Below the pieces are notes generated by a model that was not told the origin of the DNA, ran no database searches, and saw nothing but the letters and a program-made list of their open reading frames with translations. DNA of 64,000 nucleotides from contig OY720633.1 in the NCBI GenBank assembly GCA_963169105.1, forward strand, positions 160,099,780 to 160,163,779. The letters run 5' to 3'. Source of the stretch: Ceriagrion tenellum (lineage: Eukaryota > Arthropoda > Insecta > Odonata > Coenagrionidae). Made by a program: the position numbers and the translations under genes. Positions 1 through 13,893 of this stretch are shown here, in pieces (the first letter of the stretch is position 1; each line of letters opens with the position of its first letter).

Positions 1-2484
1 GCATAGACTAAGCCTACATCAGGTATGGTAGTTATATGAATGCTTTGGAATTTTATTACATTTTTGTCTGTTCTAAAAGGATATCATATATATGTGTGTT
101 CCTCTTGCCCCTGTATAAGATATCCATTGTTAATTTTGGTGAGTAAATTAGGAAAAATGGTTTACAGCACATTAACTGAGAAAATTTGGAAAAATGGTTC
201 CCTACACATTGTTATGGTGTAGAAAGTGGGAGTTGCTGTAAGACATCGGTGTAAATGGGGACCATACCACTCTCCTTCTTCTCATGATATGTTCATTTTG
301 CATTGTGCTGGGTGGGATTTTTTAGAGCAGCATGTCTGCTGTAGAGCCAGTGGCTGGGTATCCAGCTGAGAATGTATGGTCTTCAATGCAAGTGCTGGTA
401 AATGACATGCACATGTCTTTTTTGGCAATTTTTCTAGAAAAATGTGGGTGTGAGGCACACACATGTATGGTATTGATAGAAATGGTGTCTAAGTAATTGT
501 TCTGTATTATTTTCTTAACTAAGTACACGTGTAGTTCTTAAAAATCTCTTCTAGTTAATTATTGTTTTGGTAAATAATTTTATAATAGTAGGTATGTAAT
601 GTTGTGATATCTATGTAAAGTGTTGATTCTCCGTTTTTGTTTAACTCCATATGGGCCTTATGAATAAAAGTTAAACCGAATTTGTGATAGTGGATATATG
701 AAAAGATTAATGTCATTCACTGCAAATGAAAATTAATGATGACAAAATTAAGCTTGAATCTCAATTTGAAGCATGAGCAGATACATCTCATAACAACCTT
801 TTCTGAAACCTTTTGTTAATGAAGTGGGGTATAAGGTCAGTAATGAATTATCTCATCTGTCACACCCTTTATCCTCCCTCCTGCAGTTGAGGGACATTTT
901 TCTAAGCAGCCTGTTTCATTCTGCAAGTAATGCTTGAAAGTTGATGTTAGAGGTATTTTCAGAAAATAATGAGTGACTGACACTGAAAGCACAGCCCATA
1001 AAACCTTTTAAATTGCCACTGTTCTCATCCTCATTAGCCTGGAAATTTGCTCTCTTAAGTCAAAATCTGATTTTTTTCAATGAGCAAGAAGTGCCATTTT
1101 ATGCACTGTCTGTTGGTGTGTGGACACAGGTGTTTTGATACTCAGCCAGAATAAGGCCGTTGAGCTCTTGTTTTGTGTTTATCAATTAATTGTTCCTCAG
1201 TAAGACAATAGTGAGAGGTAAAGGAGCATTATAAATGCATGCAAGATTGACTAATGCTACTCCGTTAGGTGACCAGTGCCAGTAATGCTTGGGGTGGACA
1301 AGCAGGTGTTGATCCATCACTGACTTGGACCATAAGTTCAACACTTCACTGTGTTTGAAGTTCCCTCATTGAATGAGGCCAGAGGATAAAGTACCCCGGA
1401 GGGGAAGCTGATTTTTCCACTTGAGCCATAATAGCAGCACTCCATTCATTGAGAGAATACATGCCCCCTTTGTGCTTGCATTTCTATGCGTTGCTTTGAT
1501 TTTGACTCATTCTTTAAAATATTAGGAAATGCAGGGAAGCCCTGATTTTCCATAATCTATGCTGCTACTCTGACATGACAGATTCTCTGCCTGATGTGCT
1601 TCAATGTGATGTATTCATTCGCTGTAATGTCGTAATTAAGTTTGAATCAGAAAACCTGAGGAACCAGTATTTACACCACTTACCTATGTTGTGTCGGTTG
1701 CATCTTCGAATTTTATTTTCTTGGAATGCAAAAGTAATGAGGGTGGCAATTTTAGACCTCTCCCTAGTGGAAAAAATAATAGTCTTATATTCAGGCCGAT
1801 ATGGTAATTTTTAAATTAAGGCTCCCTTTTCTTCCATGAGGGTCTCATACTAAGTGATGCCATTGCCTGCCAGGCTTAATGACTCATGAACCCTTCCCCT
1901 TCACTCCCCCCTTCTCAACAGCTTCGCTAATGGAATACTTTTTATCTTCCACTTCCCAAAGTTTACTGAAATTCCAGGTTTCCTCCTGCCCATGATAGAC
2001 TTTGCATCATATCTTCCTTACTTGTGTACCGCTCGCCGGTACGGAATTGTATTAATAATGGAGTATCTGCTCGACAGTAAAACCTCAAGCCTATGTTAAA
2101 CAGAGAGAGAGAAATATTTAATTATTATTTTTCATATCGCCCAATGCAGCACGAATTGCATGGAATGTTTTCGTTACCACTACAGATTTTTATGGTCAAT
2201 GCACTTGATTTCAACATAGTTACTAATTATGTAAAATCTTGACTTCATCCACAATATAATTATCACAGAATGCAGAATTGTTTTTACCAATTAAGAAGGT
2301 AGAAATATGAACTTTAGCTAACTTTCTTAGTTTGGTTTTTAACATTTATTAATATGTTGGTACATTTTTGTAGCATCATTTAATAATTGCAGGTCATATT
2401 TTGTATTAGTCAATGCATTATTATTGTGCAATAGTGCTATTTCCTTCATGCTTAATCATTTCAATGAAGAAGGATATGGTGAGC
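1..2484. other. Non-coding AT-rich DNA, nothing recognised
   Basis: All open frames are short and look random. No splice-bounded exon, RNA gene or clear repeat was seen. It may be upstream intron or intergenic DNA. Confidence 0.5.
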
Positions 2485-2600
2485 ATGACTGATGAAGTCC
2501 TTACGGGTGTACAGCTCGGTATGGGGGGTCATTGCTACCAATATTTTGATGGCCTTCCTTTGGTATCTGGCTGGATACCCAAAAGGACTTCATCAGTCAT
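2485..2600. repeat. Small foldback: 18-bp perfect inverted repeat
   Basis: ATGACTGATGAAGTCCTT at 2485-2502 is repeated as its exact reverse complement at 2583-2600 around an 80-base loop. It may be a MITE or part of an older element. The CTGATGA in each arm is a hammerhead-core string, but no GAAA partner is in place. Confidence 0.6.
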
Positions 2601-2722
2601 TTTAATGAAGTCCTAGGAAGACATCTTGTTCCAGTAAACTTTTGTCCACCCATATTCCCCTCCTTAGTCCTCAGTATTCAAGTTTATGTCAGTTTCTGAG
2701 GAAGGAAGATGATTCCTCTGAA

Positions 2723-3686
2723 GACCGTTTTACTCGGGGCACGAAATTGCATAACTTAACACTGCATTAATTCACCAATATGCCATGCAATAATTATTGC
2801 GAAAACGAATGCGTGATTGCTTTACACGGTGGTTGTAAGCATGCATTCATTTGTGAATTCCAGTCGTCTGATAAGTACGCTAAGAGCGAGTGTTTTGTTC
2901 AAATAGAAGAGATACGATATTCTGTACATGACATTGTTGACATTCAGTGAAAAATGGGAAGATCATTTACATAAACTATGAATAAAAAGGGTCTTAGAAC
3001 AGATCCTTGATGTACTCCACATGTAAGTGTAGCTGTATTGGATAGCTTACTCTTATAAGAAGTTTGATGGGTTCTACTAAATGAAAAGCTAGACAAGGTA
3101 TTCAATGGCATGCCTCTAATTCCATGGTACTCTAACTTACTCATTAAGTTGTCGTGTGAGACCATGTCGAAGGCTTTACTAAGGTCGCATAGCACCATTG
3201 CTGTATATTCTTTCTTCTCAAATCCTTCATTGATTTTAGTGCAAATGCTTTCTACAGCATGTGTAGTCGACCTGCCTTGTCTAAAGCCGAATTGGCAAGC
3301 TGTTAATATATTGTTCATTTCAAAATGCGACACTAGTAGATTTTTCATTATTGTTTTTATAATTTTGGACGTCCTTCGAGTAACTGTAAATATCCTCCCA
3401 CACAAAGAATAACTGTAAACACCCATCGCTCAGGTTATCGAACCTTTTCGTCAGTCAACTTCCTGTGAACTTAGATGTCGTTAATTCTGCGACCGCTAGA
3501 TGGAGTGCTATTCGTACACATTGCAAGAATGCGACCACCGAATTAGAGCAGGGGCTATTTCGACGTCTCGCATTCATGCATTTTGCATGCATTCTTGAAT
3601 TTCGCCGCTTTACATGGTGCATTTTGAAATTCACGATTGCACACACATTAGATTGTGCAATTACGTGCCCCGTGTAAAACGGCCTT
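2723..3686. mobile_element. Non-autonomous TIR element with nested LINE fragment
   Basis: The left end GACCGTTTTACTCGGGGCAC matches the reverse complement of the right end GGCCGTTTTACACGGGGCAC, and similarity continues for about 30 bases. Diverged subterminal repeats (TTTACACGGTGG, and TTTACATGGTGC at 3609-3620) lie inside each end. No transposase is visible. A LINE reverse-transcriptase fragment sits in the middle. The target duplication is not clear, so the exact ends are approximate. Confidence 0.55.
2944..3426 (-). pseudogene. LINE reverse transcriptase fragment (Jockey/CR1-like)
   Basis: The minus strand shows reverse-transcriptase motifs in order: QFGFRQGRSTTHAV, LCDLSKAFDMVSHD (palm Asp) and GVHQGSVLRPFLFIVYVNDL (normally GxPQGSxLGPLLF). 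There is no endonuclease and no YxDD box, because the fragment stops at NDLPIFH. Several substitutions (V for P, R for G) mark it as dead. It lies between the TIR element's arms. Confidence 0.8.
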
Positions 3687-4273
3687 TAGAGTTCTTAGAC
3701 ACCATCAGGATGAAGCATTATACTCTATTCTCCAAGAACTCTGGTAATGTCTGAATTATGTATACGTATGAAGAAGTAAGATTTGAATGGTTTTTTACAA
3801 AAATGTGTTCATAACATCTGAATTTCACAAAACAATATCAGGTTTGTTTTCTTTCCATCAATCCAGGAAGGTCCATTAAAATAGTCCAATAATTAGTTGT
3901 GATGCTAGTTATATGTAATTCTAATTGTCATTTGGAGCTCTTGTTCCATTTACCATAATAATATATGTTATCCAGAGAATGTATAAATGTTGCATCAAGT
4001 ACCTGTAATAATTATGAAATACATATCCAACTACTTTAACTTACACTCCCTCATTAGTGACTGAAATTAAGTAACGCCTAAGTTTTATGGTGCAGTGTCT
4101 TCTTATATAGTGATACCTTTGTTTTCTTCAATAATTCATCATAAAGCAATCGGCAAAGTTGGAAATTGACAAAAACAGACACAATTGTTTCCATATAGAT
4201 CATTGTAAATACCATCAATTTGTTATAGAAACTCCAAAATAAATACCAAAAACATACTTAGTGGAGAATAAAG

Positions 4274-6215
4274 TTAGTTTTTGATACTAAAAACTATAAA
4301 CAATTTATATACAGTAAATATAAAAGACTTATGTTTGGAAGACTGCATGTGGTATACGGAAAACTGCAAGGAGGGGGAAGAGAGCAGCAGATATTTTTGT
4401 TTGGAAGGAGAATCGCCATCTATTAGGACCTTAGGTGTCAAGACATTATCTGGGGTCTCTTCCCTTCTTGGTCTTTTGGCACCAGGACCAACTTCAGAGT
4501 CAGTGAACCCATGTTGCATAAGACATCTCTCCAAAGAGGTATTTTTCTGCCACCTGTTTAAGATTTGTCTGAAATGGGGTGAGACGTTATCATTAAACAA
4601 GTTGCAGACTCTCAGTGCTATACTTTTGTCTGGATGATTGTTCTCCACAAACCCTTGTACCTTACTCCACATGGAGAGGATGCCCTCAATCTCTGAAGAA
4701 GGCTCATTTTTCTGTCTCTTCCTCCTCATTGGAAGCAACTTCTTCATTTGTTGTGTGTTGCACTTCCAAGTGAAGGTTGTGTAGCTCTTCAGTGGTTTGT
4801 TCTCTGTGGTCATCCACCAACTCCTCCAAAGCCTCACCTCTCACCCTCAAACACATGCACTTCCCCAAATCAACAATTGACTGCCTACATGTGTAGGGCC
4901 ATAAGGTGAAGGCGCAAACCCTTCAAAATCTCTCTCATGCTCACCTCCTGGCCATAAATTCCTCCTGGTAGAGTTCATCATCCTCGATGTCACTGTCTAC
5001 CAAGCCTCACCAATGGGGTGAGTGCAGTTGAGAATGTTGAAATGTTTTTTCCAGAACATGTTTTTTCACTAGGACAGTTTTGTATCTGATGTAACCTTAA
5101 AGCACCTTTGAAACATGGCTTTTGGGTACAGTTCCTTGAAATTTGAAATTACAATTGGTCCCTGAGATGGATTGGTTCATGGGCATGAACTGGTCCTTCT
5201 GAGTGGTGTGGCACTATGGGGCAAGAAGTTTACTGTGATGAAACTGTATTCTTCCTAGATTGTTTCTGCCAAACCTGGAGGATGTACTTCAGCATTTTCC
5301 ATTGCCAGGAGGCCTTTAAGAGGCAGCTGAGTATCCTGGAAATACTTATCCTCACTCAGCTGAATACTTCATTCATCCACTCAATGAAAATTGACTTAAT
5401 GACATATGCTTCCTTGTTTGCCCCACACGCCACAGGCCAATTACTTTTAATCACATTATTTGTGCTAAACTCTCTGGGAGTTTTTGAAAGGTACACCAGT
5501 AAGGGCTGCCCTTTACAATCACCACTAGTATTACCTCACAATTGAAGAGTTAGCCAATCTTTCATGTGCTTATGTCCTGGTAGTGCTTTTCCTCTTGTCT
5601 AATGAATATCCTCTTTGTCATTTTCTCCCAAAATAAGTCTATTTCATCACAGTTGAAGACTTGTTTGGACATGAATTCTGCAGCCTCTACATAATCCTAG
5701 AATTTGGACACACATTTTTTGGCCTTAGACTTGTCCAAACTTGCTCCTTCCCTTTGCCTAGTAACAATGTGTATGCCAGTGTGCCTCTTGAATTTTTCTA
5801 ACCAGCCTCTGCTGGCCTTAAAAAAACGGAGTAGACTAGCTCTTATCCCAGACATTTTCGTAATGTGATCAGCATACAACAATCTGGCCTTTTCACACAG
5901 TGGCCTCCAAAACAGAATCGCCATCTAACAGTTTTTGATTGATCCAAATTATGAATACCTGTTTGACATCTTCAATTGTTTGCAATCTCGGTTTCACTAG
6001 TACTCATGCCTTTTGCTACATTAGCCTCCTTTAATGCTTCCTTTTTCACCACATGGTAACTTATCATGGACTGCAACTTCCCATACATGCTGCCATTTTT
6101 AGCAATCTTAATGCTGCTCTGGTATTTTTCAATGATTTCCTTCTTCAACTTGATCATGTTCCTAGCCTTTTTCTTTAGAGGACTACTGGCCTCTAGAAAA
6201 ATTCTTTGGTTCCAT
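4274..6215 (-). pseudogene. Tigger (pogo/TIGD1-like) transposase, decayed
   Basis: Read on the minus strand, the order of a Tigger protein is preserved. A start ATG lies at 6215. The N-terminal helix-turn-helix region follows (KKEIIEKYQSSIKIAKNGS then KKEALKEANVAKGMS, about 6157-5980). The CENP-B-type DNA-binding region is FFKASRGWLEKFKRHTGIHI (about 5830-5760). A DDE-domain part reads NCDEIDLFWEKM and EKALPGHKHMKDWLTL (about 5650-5560). The C-terminus contains HPDKSIALRVCNLFNDN and HFRQILNRWQKNTSLERCL (about 4640-4520). Stops and frameshifts break it throughout. The terminal inverted repeats were not located. Confidence 0.85.
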
Positions 6216-6239
6216 GGTGGAGCTAAATGGAAAGGGAGA

Positions 6240-9200
6240 TGAACTCACTTCTAAGCGGATGCGTCTAATTTTATCCTTTCAGTCCAAAATTGGGTGCATA
6301 GTAATCTGTGGATTCCTTCCCTCATATTGATTATTCTCTCCTTCTGTGGTTGTAGTTTCTCTTTGGCATGTACACATTTCACACACCTTTAGAACCTCCT
6401 CAATAACTGTTAGTGGTATGGCCCTTCAATTTTAATTGTTATTTTGACCAGTGTATCTATTACCAGAGTGTGGTATTTCTAGTGCCATAGGCTATTCTTT
6501 TTTCTGTATAGGCCACTTTCTGAAGCACTACCTGTTTGTCTACTTTAAGATGATGGATAGTCAGTTGAATATCCATTAAACTCTACCTTTCTAATTGTGT
6601 TCTTATATTGCTGATGAGGTTCCTGAATTTATTTCTTTAAATAGACTTAATCCTGCATACAAGTGATTAAGGTTTATATTTGAGCTCAGATTAAAAAAAA
6701 TTATGTTAATGACTGAAATGCTGTACCAATCTGAAGCTTATGTGGTCCTGAATGAAAGTAGGCTGGACCTTATAAAAAGATGGCTCTGGGAGTTAATGCC
6801 AAATATATTCTTAGATTTATAATTACTGATGCTCTTATGTCTCACAAACTTCTGTCTCTCGTGAGAGTGGACTATAGATATTTAAGAAAGTTTATTTGTC
6901 AAAGAAATTGATGCTTGTACCTACTCTATATTAGGGATTTTGGGTAAATTTTGAAGACCTTCCTCAACTCCTGTGAGCCTTTTACCTCTCTCACATTACT
7001 TTAGACCTGCTTTAGACCCTCATCTTAGATTGCTTTAGATACTATGGCCCATGAACCAAATCATAGCCAAATATGGTGTGTACATTTCTGCTAACTAGAC
7101 TTTGGTGTCTCCATGTCATACTTCCACTTTTTACTTTCTGAAATGTGGCAAATCAGTGTGAACTCAAAGTATAGATTTAAGCTGTGGTATTTCACTGTAG
7201 CCCAACATTCAACATTCTCCGTGCCAAATGTCATGTTTATTCGTAATACCCCAATGAATGTATTGCATAAATTCCCTCTTCTTGTGTTAGCACTATCATA
7301 TTTTACCTGACCTTTCAGTACCTAGGTGTGGGTAATCAGCTGTATACATGTTCCAATACCAATGATTGCAAAATCTGAAGATGGTCCACTATTCTGTATC
7401 ATTTCTTCTCTAACTGTCAGAATCTAGAGGAACTCAAAAACACTTACCATTGGAGTTCTGTTGCAAAGACACTTACTCTGGATACATAAAAGCAGTCATT
7501 AGATTCATCGGTCCTTTGTAAGGGTGCAGTTTGCTGTGGTTTGTGTAAATTTAATTACGTATTATTGAGTTTGCATTGGTGAGTGTAGTTAAAATACAAA
7601 GATGCAGCACTCCCTAGGGTATATGCCTGAGTCATGCAAAATTTCAGGGTAATCGGTTCTGTAGTTTTGAGGAAAAGAGGAACAAACATACAGTCACCAC
7701 TAAATGTTTATATGTTAGTATGAATATCAATTTCCAAAGTAGTGATGAACCCTAATAGAGCAAATTATGAGGGGTAAGTCTTCCCATCCCAAAATCTTAA
7801 AATTCTGCCCAAGGAGTCCATTTTCTTCTGGCCTGGTGCCTGTCAATGCCAGATAAATCAAGCTGAAGTTGTGAGCTCAGTTAATTTTTGTGGTTTGTAA
7901 CTAGTCAAGTATTTTGTTGGAATGATACCGGAGGAGCATTAGTAATGAAATGAAGAAAATAGAACTTAACAGCTATTCATATTCATAATAATGGCAATAT
8001 TTATTGATAATAAGCACATTTTGATGTGATAGATAATGTCAATTATAAAGTACTCTTAAGCATTCCTCATTAAAAATAAAAACTGGATGAATCATTTGCA
8101 ATATACCCTTTAGAGGAGTGCATTGATTTTGCAAGCAACCATTTCTTCAGCAGCTCTTAAAATTTATTTTTATTAGAATCATAACCAGCAAGAGACTCCT
8201 TAGAGATTGAGGGGCCCTGTGTAAGCGAAATTTGGGGGCCCTATTTCTCAATATTCTGCTTTTAATGTATTACCATCTTTCAAGTATAATTAATGGAAAT
8301 AAGGGAATTACACGACACACTACCTAATTATGAAAATAAATTTGCTGTGCTTAAGGATGTTAGTGTTATGAAAAGTTATTGATTTTATTTTGACGTAATT
8401 CATATAAGTACCCACATTTTTATTACTTAGGAAAAATTTTAACATTTAAAAGAAAGTTGAAGCAAATTTTTACAGCATAGATAAACTTGATGAAATAACA
8501 TGTTGATACATTATTACAAAAATGAATGAAAGGTGCTCTTTATGAAAAATCCACTTTTCTGGCCTTCTTTGAAGCAAAAACTTTTTTTATGTCATTATTG
8601 TTTAAATTATCGACTATATTTTTATGAACAGTGATAATTGCTAGATCTTTTGGCCAGTCTTGGGACATAGTATTCCCCTAATACAGGTAGACCTAAGGTA
8701 TACATTGTTAAATGGTTGTGTAGGGTTCGTAAGCTGAATCCTGATTTAAGCCAATCCAGTGTCGCAAAAAACCACAATGATATACTCTATTTTACCAATC
8801 ATGAATTTATAATTATATACAATTGTGTGTATATGACTGATAGAGTCAAAAAAATCTTTAAATCATTAGAAATGAATATGCATGTATGCCTAAGTAATAC
8901 AACAGCTCTCATCACAGCAGTGCAGTTCCTTCGTTTTAATTGTTTCTAGCCTTATGCAAAGCCCATCAAAACAGTTGAAGTAGAGTGCAAGACATAGAGA
9001 GAACTTCATATTTTAAAAAATTGCACCTGTGTTATTTTTCTGAGGTCATATGAGCCCAGTGAAGGAATCTAATATGAATAAAGTTTTAAACCACTTTCTG
9101 ATAAAGGCTCAAAATGCTAAATTAGTTTTTTGAACTAATTTTATAAACATAAAATATTTGGCCGTGATGGTAGTGAGCAAAATGAATGCCCCCTACTGGC

Positions 9201-11324
9201 AGTTTTAAGCACGTCACTCCAATACTGTTCATTTGCTCTGATATGTTCTAGTCTGTGCTTAAGAATAGAAAGCTCCCAGCCGTAATGTTTCTGATGGCTC
9301 TAGATAGGGCACTTCAAAACATTTCAGTAGTTGGCTTGTGTCCCATTTCCACAGCAGCCATATGGACCGACATAAAAACCATAAATATATTCGAACTACA
9401 CTGGTGACTGATGTGGGGTAGACAGCATTAGCAACTTTGTGCTTCTGCAGTGTGGATGTGCATTTCCACTGCAGTTTAGGTCTATAGGTGTAAGTACGTT
9501 TTTCTGTACAGCCGCTGTGAAAACAGAGCATTGATGGGTATTGGACAACTAAAGAACTTTGATATCAAATTTGTGATGGATTTTTTGTTGTTTTATAATC
9601 AAGGTGTGGAAAAATGCATAGGTAATGTAAAGTTTTTTACTACTCTGTGGTAAAGATTACATTTGTTAGTTCAGATTTTGAATGAGTTCCATAAATGTTC
9701 TCAAAACATTCTGCCATGACTTATGTAAATGTGGCTTAATATTTTACGGCAGGTTACCAAACATGTCTTCTGCATGCATTATTCTATTCATTGCTGTTCA
9801 TTTTTGTATATGTTCTAGTCTGCTTCCTTATTTTAATTTATGTGTGATTTTGTAACATACGTGTGGGAACATGACTTCAAGGAAAGTAAGGGAAGGAGAA
9901 TGGATGGGGGAGGGAGGGCAATTGGGTGGCCAGATGGGAGACTTTGAAAGAAGGAAAAATGGGGTGGTCCAATGGTTAACAAGGATGTGGAAAAGACAGG
10001 GTGCAAGTATTCATTGATTAATGTACCTTCAGGGTCATGCATCGTTTTAAAATTTCATGCTGTTCTAGAGAATCTGACTCGCGTCTGTTGTTAGAAGAAT
10101 GTTTATGAAAATATACATTGAAATCGCTGTTGTGATCTGTATTTGAATGGTATTCAGTAGAATTAATCTAGAGTTCATGATAATTTTCAAAAGCGTAGAG
10201 TTGTTCTTTTGTTATGATGTGGAAGCTTAATGCTCGGTGCTCAGAGTTCAAGAACATACTCTTTAGCATTTTCACTGATGGGCATCCATATTGGCGAGTA
10301 TAATGTAGAAAATGAAGATGACCATTACAATTAACCATATCCAAGGGAAGTGATGCAAGTGCTAGAGATAAATATGGAACTGAATAGGTTTTTTTTCTTC
10401 GGTCTCCTTTTTCTGCCACATCTGATGGATTACATCTACGTTTACTCATTAGTGGGGAGGATGTGTTAGGGACTCACTGCACTCATTTAAGCATTTTCCC
10501 TGGTTTGAAGCATGAAATGAGAAATTCAATATACAAAATAGGTCCCGAATTAAATGAAATTTAAAGAAAAATAAATCAGAATTCATCATGAGATGCTAAT
10601 AAATCAATGAATAATTAAGTAAAGATTTATAAAATCAAATTGATTGATTTGAAATCTGCTGCTGTTTTTAGCATACATAAGTGGTTGGGCACTCTGATAG
10701 TTTTTTTGATTGAATTCTCTTGGCTGTTTAATTGATGTAGACCTAGCTCATCTGACCCTGTAGTCCTGACAAAATCTGAAGCCTTCTGGCCGAATATCTA
10801 CTGGCACATAACCTCTGGCTTTGGGCATAGGGAGTGAGTACACTAGCTGATGTGAATTAAGTCTTATTAGTACCTTCTGTACCTCATCTCTAGCATGGTT
10901 CCACCTAGGACTGAGATTCTTTCAAGCTATAGGAGGAGCTCTTGGATGATAAGAAAAATGTATACATTTTCTCTGAAACTCCTGTCAATCATTTCCCTGT
11001 GCTGTATTTCATAATTTGCAGACTAACATCTGTATTAACTTTTCTTGACAAATGAGATTTGATTGTTCTTCTTTTGAGCTACTGGGAAAAATGGACAGTG
11101 CTCTTCTTTAATCCTCTTGTCTTCATGAATTGTTCATTAGTCTCTTGTCGTTGCTTTAAACTCTCACTTTGAGTTCATTCTGAGAGTATTGATTGTCTAT
11201 CATGGGACAGAAGTTTGGTTCATGCCTTCCACCATTGAAAATATTATCACAATGGTGATATTCTCACCTCAAGTCTTCATCCTCACCCTGTGCTCTGCCT
11301 CTTTTGCTTCCCTCTTGTACCATA
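6240..11324. other. Non-coding AT-rich DNA
   Basis: No gene was seen. Old repeat traces are possible: a stretch at about 7590-7690 resembles LINE 3' ends, and GGGGCCC boxes at 8211-8243 resemble degraded hAT ends. A minus-strand frame at 10449-10390 begins MSKRRCNPSD, like the start of some Tigger proteins, but loses the resemblance within 25 codons. Confidence 0.4.
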
Positions 11325-11804
11325 CTGTAGAAGATTGATTATCCGAAAGTGTAAGCTATGGAAGTATGTAAATTACGGAAGGTTTTTAAGAATTTTGCAA
11401 ACCTCATTTTTCATGTTGCGCCTAGGCAATGATGGCTGTTAAGCAGTTTAAAAAGCCACCTTGAATCAGTGATTGGCTCAATATCAACCACACGGGTGCA
11501 AGCCAAGGAATCCGCTCTTTCCATCCAAATAGGTATATCTTATTTCTTGCCATGAATGCATTCTCTGGTGATGATGTAAATGGTGATGGTTTAATTATTT
11601 TTATGTTGAAAAAGTTTTACGATACTGTAAATGTTGATTTCTTAACATTTCATACCACCAGATCACAGTATCTTACATGATGATTTACTACAGCTTTATC
11701 AGTATTAATTTCCGCTAAAACAAAAGTTATCTTAACTCCAGAAATGTCATAACTCTGGCATGTATTCAGTCTTGCATATTCTGGATTATTGATCCTCTAC
11801 CCAA
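11325..11804. mobile_element. Tigger-like non-autonomous element (MITE)
   Basis: The left end reads CTGTAGAAGATTGATTATCC and the reverse complement of the right end reads GGGTAGAGGATCAATAATCC, about 18 of 21 matching over the shared core. Both ends are flanked by TA, the target duplication of the Tc1/mariner/pogo superfamily. The element is about 480 bp and has no transposase. The TATCC-rich ends fit Tigger/pogo ends. Confidence 0.5.
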
Positions 11805-13728
11805 TATTTAGTATTGTAAACCCCTCTAAAACATAGAAAATTTTCCTAATAGTTTCACACAGAGATGTCATAACAATTCAGACCCAAACTGCATTCTACA
11901 ATAAAAACAAAGCTATTTTAATGGTTACTTGGACTATACCTCTCTCTCCTAAGTCAGGTCTACATATGTATTTTGTGTCAGTCTGAGTCATTAGTTCATC
12001 TCAACTGTTTGCTTGTGGCATTCCCATGAATCTGGAAAGTATATTGGTGTTGAGCTCCAGCCAGTGAAGGTTTTTTGTCCTAGTGGATCAAAATCACTAC
12101 CCTGCTTTTACTTTTAATGCTCCTATATAATGTTATTACTATGTTAGTAGAGTTTCAGGCAGTTATCTGTATTGATATGTGTTTGTTATTTTTATTTGGA
12201 TGTTTAGCTGTGGATATTAACAAAATGCTTTGTGTACCTGGTCATGAATCATATGAGTATTACAAATGTGGTGAACTCCATATTTTAATCTTAATTGCAT
12301 CTGTGATAATTGTGATTGTGGTGAAGGGAACACTAAACCTTTGAAGTCTTAAGTCTCATTTTTCTCTCGATGGAAGTCATACCAATGTGAATTTTGTCAT
12401 TGCTGAACAAAGCCATTGGCCTGTTTGGATGCGAAATGCAGGGGGAAATTATGTGAATATTAGTTCAGAGAAGTTGAAATTACTATGGGTGATGTTTTTA
12501 AAATAAAATTTAACTTTTTCATTACAATCAATAAGTTTGGTAAATCTTATTCATGTGTATATTTTTTAAGTGAAAAATTACTAGAAAGAGTATAGGACAG
12601 GTTAAAGTAATATGAGATACTTTGTAATTTTATAGGATGAGTGTAGGTTGTCACCTTATTTGTTAAACATTGTCACCTCTCCACATATTTCTTACTAAAA
12701 TATCATCAAACTGTGAAAGGATCATGGATCTGAGATAAGTAAATAATGTGGCTCATATTTCATATAGCCATTCATAATTTTTTTGCATAAAAATGTGTTA
12801 CTTCTTATTGTATTAATTTTTTAGTCCATGAATCAAAACATTATTTAATTCCACTCATTTATCAAAAGCAAGTATTAATAATAATTGTAAGGCATGAGGC
12901 AGGCAAACTTTATGAGAGCAATTTGGAATTTGGTGTTCTAAGTATGGCTGTGCTGTTTACATGCCTACCTATACATGTGTCTATATACTAGATAGCCCTT
13001 CCATATTTATCTGTTTAGAAAAGCAGAGCTTTTGATAGTCCTCTTAAACTAAGGGGTTTACGTATTGGAGATGTGTTTATGCTTACTTTTTGAGATGTCA
13101 TGTCTTTTACCAATAAACTTTGCTGCCTAGATCCAGCAGATCATGTTTCAAATGTGGAAAAGATAATTGCATCAGCCCACTGTCTTTAAACAGGTTTGCT
13201 GTCAGAGGATATGTATACAGAGAGTATTGTATTGAATATTTTGCAGGTGATAGTATAAAATTGTACTATAATAGTTAAGCTCTAAAGAATGACGTCATTC
13301 TCTTTAAGTATCAATTGAATGCATTTTATTAAAAAATATTGACTCCTGCTTCATGTGCGATGAAACATTATGTGGTAGAAGTAAAAAAATTCTTTATAAT
13401 TACTGGCCTATTATTGTAGTATTAGTGGAAAACATGATATTGCAGTACATCATTCCGATTTTTTCATACTACATGTGTTGCCATAAACCTAAGGACCAAT
13501 GATGCCTCAACAGTTTCATAGTGTCTAACCAATTAAATTAGCAGTTTGTAAATTTTTGTGATGACTATATGTAGTGCTAGGAGTTTTAAGAATGATAAGC
13601 TTCACCTTTTTTAAATGACCAATTCAAGCTTTCAATCATTAAATGCTATGGGTCCCAAATTCATTGATGAAGAGAGACAAGATGTGCGATTTTCACTTTT
13701 TCCACTTCGCCCACCATGACTTCAACAG
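11805..13728. other. Intron or upstream DNA before exon 1, no gene seen
   Basis: AT-rich sequence ends in the pyrimidine tract and acceptor of the first recognised exon. A 75-codon hydrophobic frame at 12117-12344 has no splice context or known motif and is treated as chance. Confidence 0.5.
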
Positions 13729-13893
13729 CCTACTGCAGATGCAAGCTTAACGTCAGGAATAGACCGTTCTCACCACCATCGCCACCGGGGCCAGCCTCCA
13801 TCTCTTAGTGGTGAAACTGCTCATGTGAGAGGAGCTCAGACGTCCACTACAACACCTGTTGTGTCTGCAGAAGCTGCAGTCGAGAGGCCGCAG
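13729..13893 (+). CDS. Host gene exon 1 in window (internal exon)
   Basis: The exon is 165 nt, phase 0 at both ends, and encodes 55 residues starting PTADASLTSG and ending AAVERPQ. A pyrimidine-rich tract ends in TTCAACAG at the acceptor, and the donor is CAG|GTAAGG. The product has an SHHHRHRG basic run and is otherwise Ser/Thr/Ala-rich and probably disordered. It has no Met, so at least one upstream exon must exist. Confidence 0.75.

Noticed and set aside
7590..7690. Possible LINE 3' UTR remnant (TGCAAAATTTCAGGGTAATC)
   Set aside because: It is reminiscent of common LINE tails, but too short to support without a database search.
9259..9531. Minus-strand 90-codon frame
   Set aside because: No recognisable motif, splice context or composition change; isolated in AT-rich DNA.
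10390..10449. Minus-strand start MSKRRCNPSD resembling a Tigger N-terminus
   Set aside because: The similarity ends within about 25 codons, with no helix-turn-helix or DDE region following.
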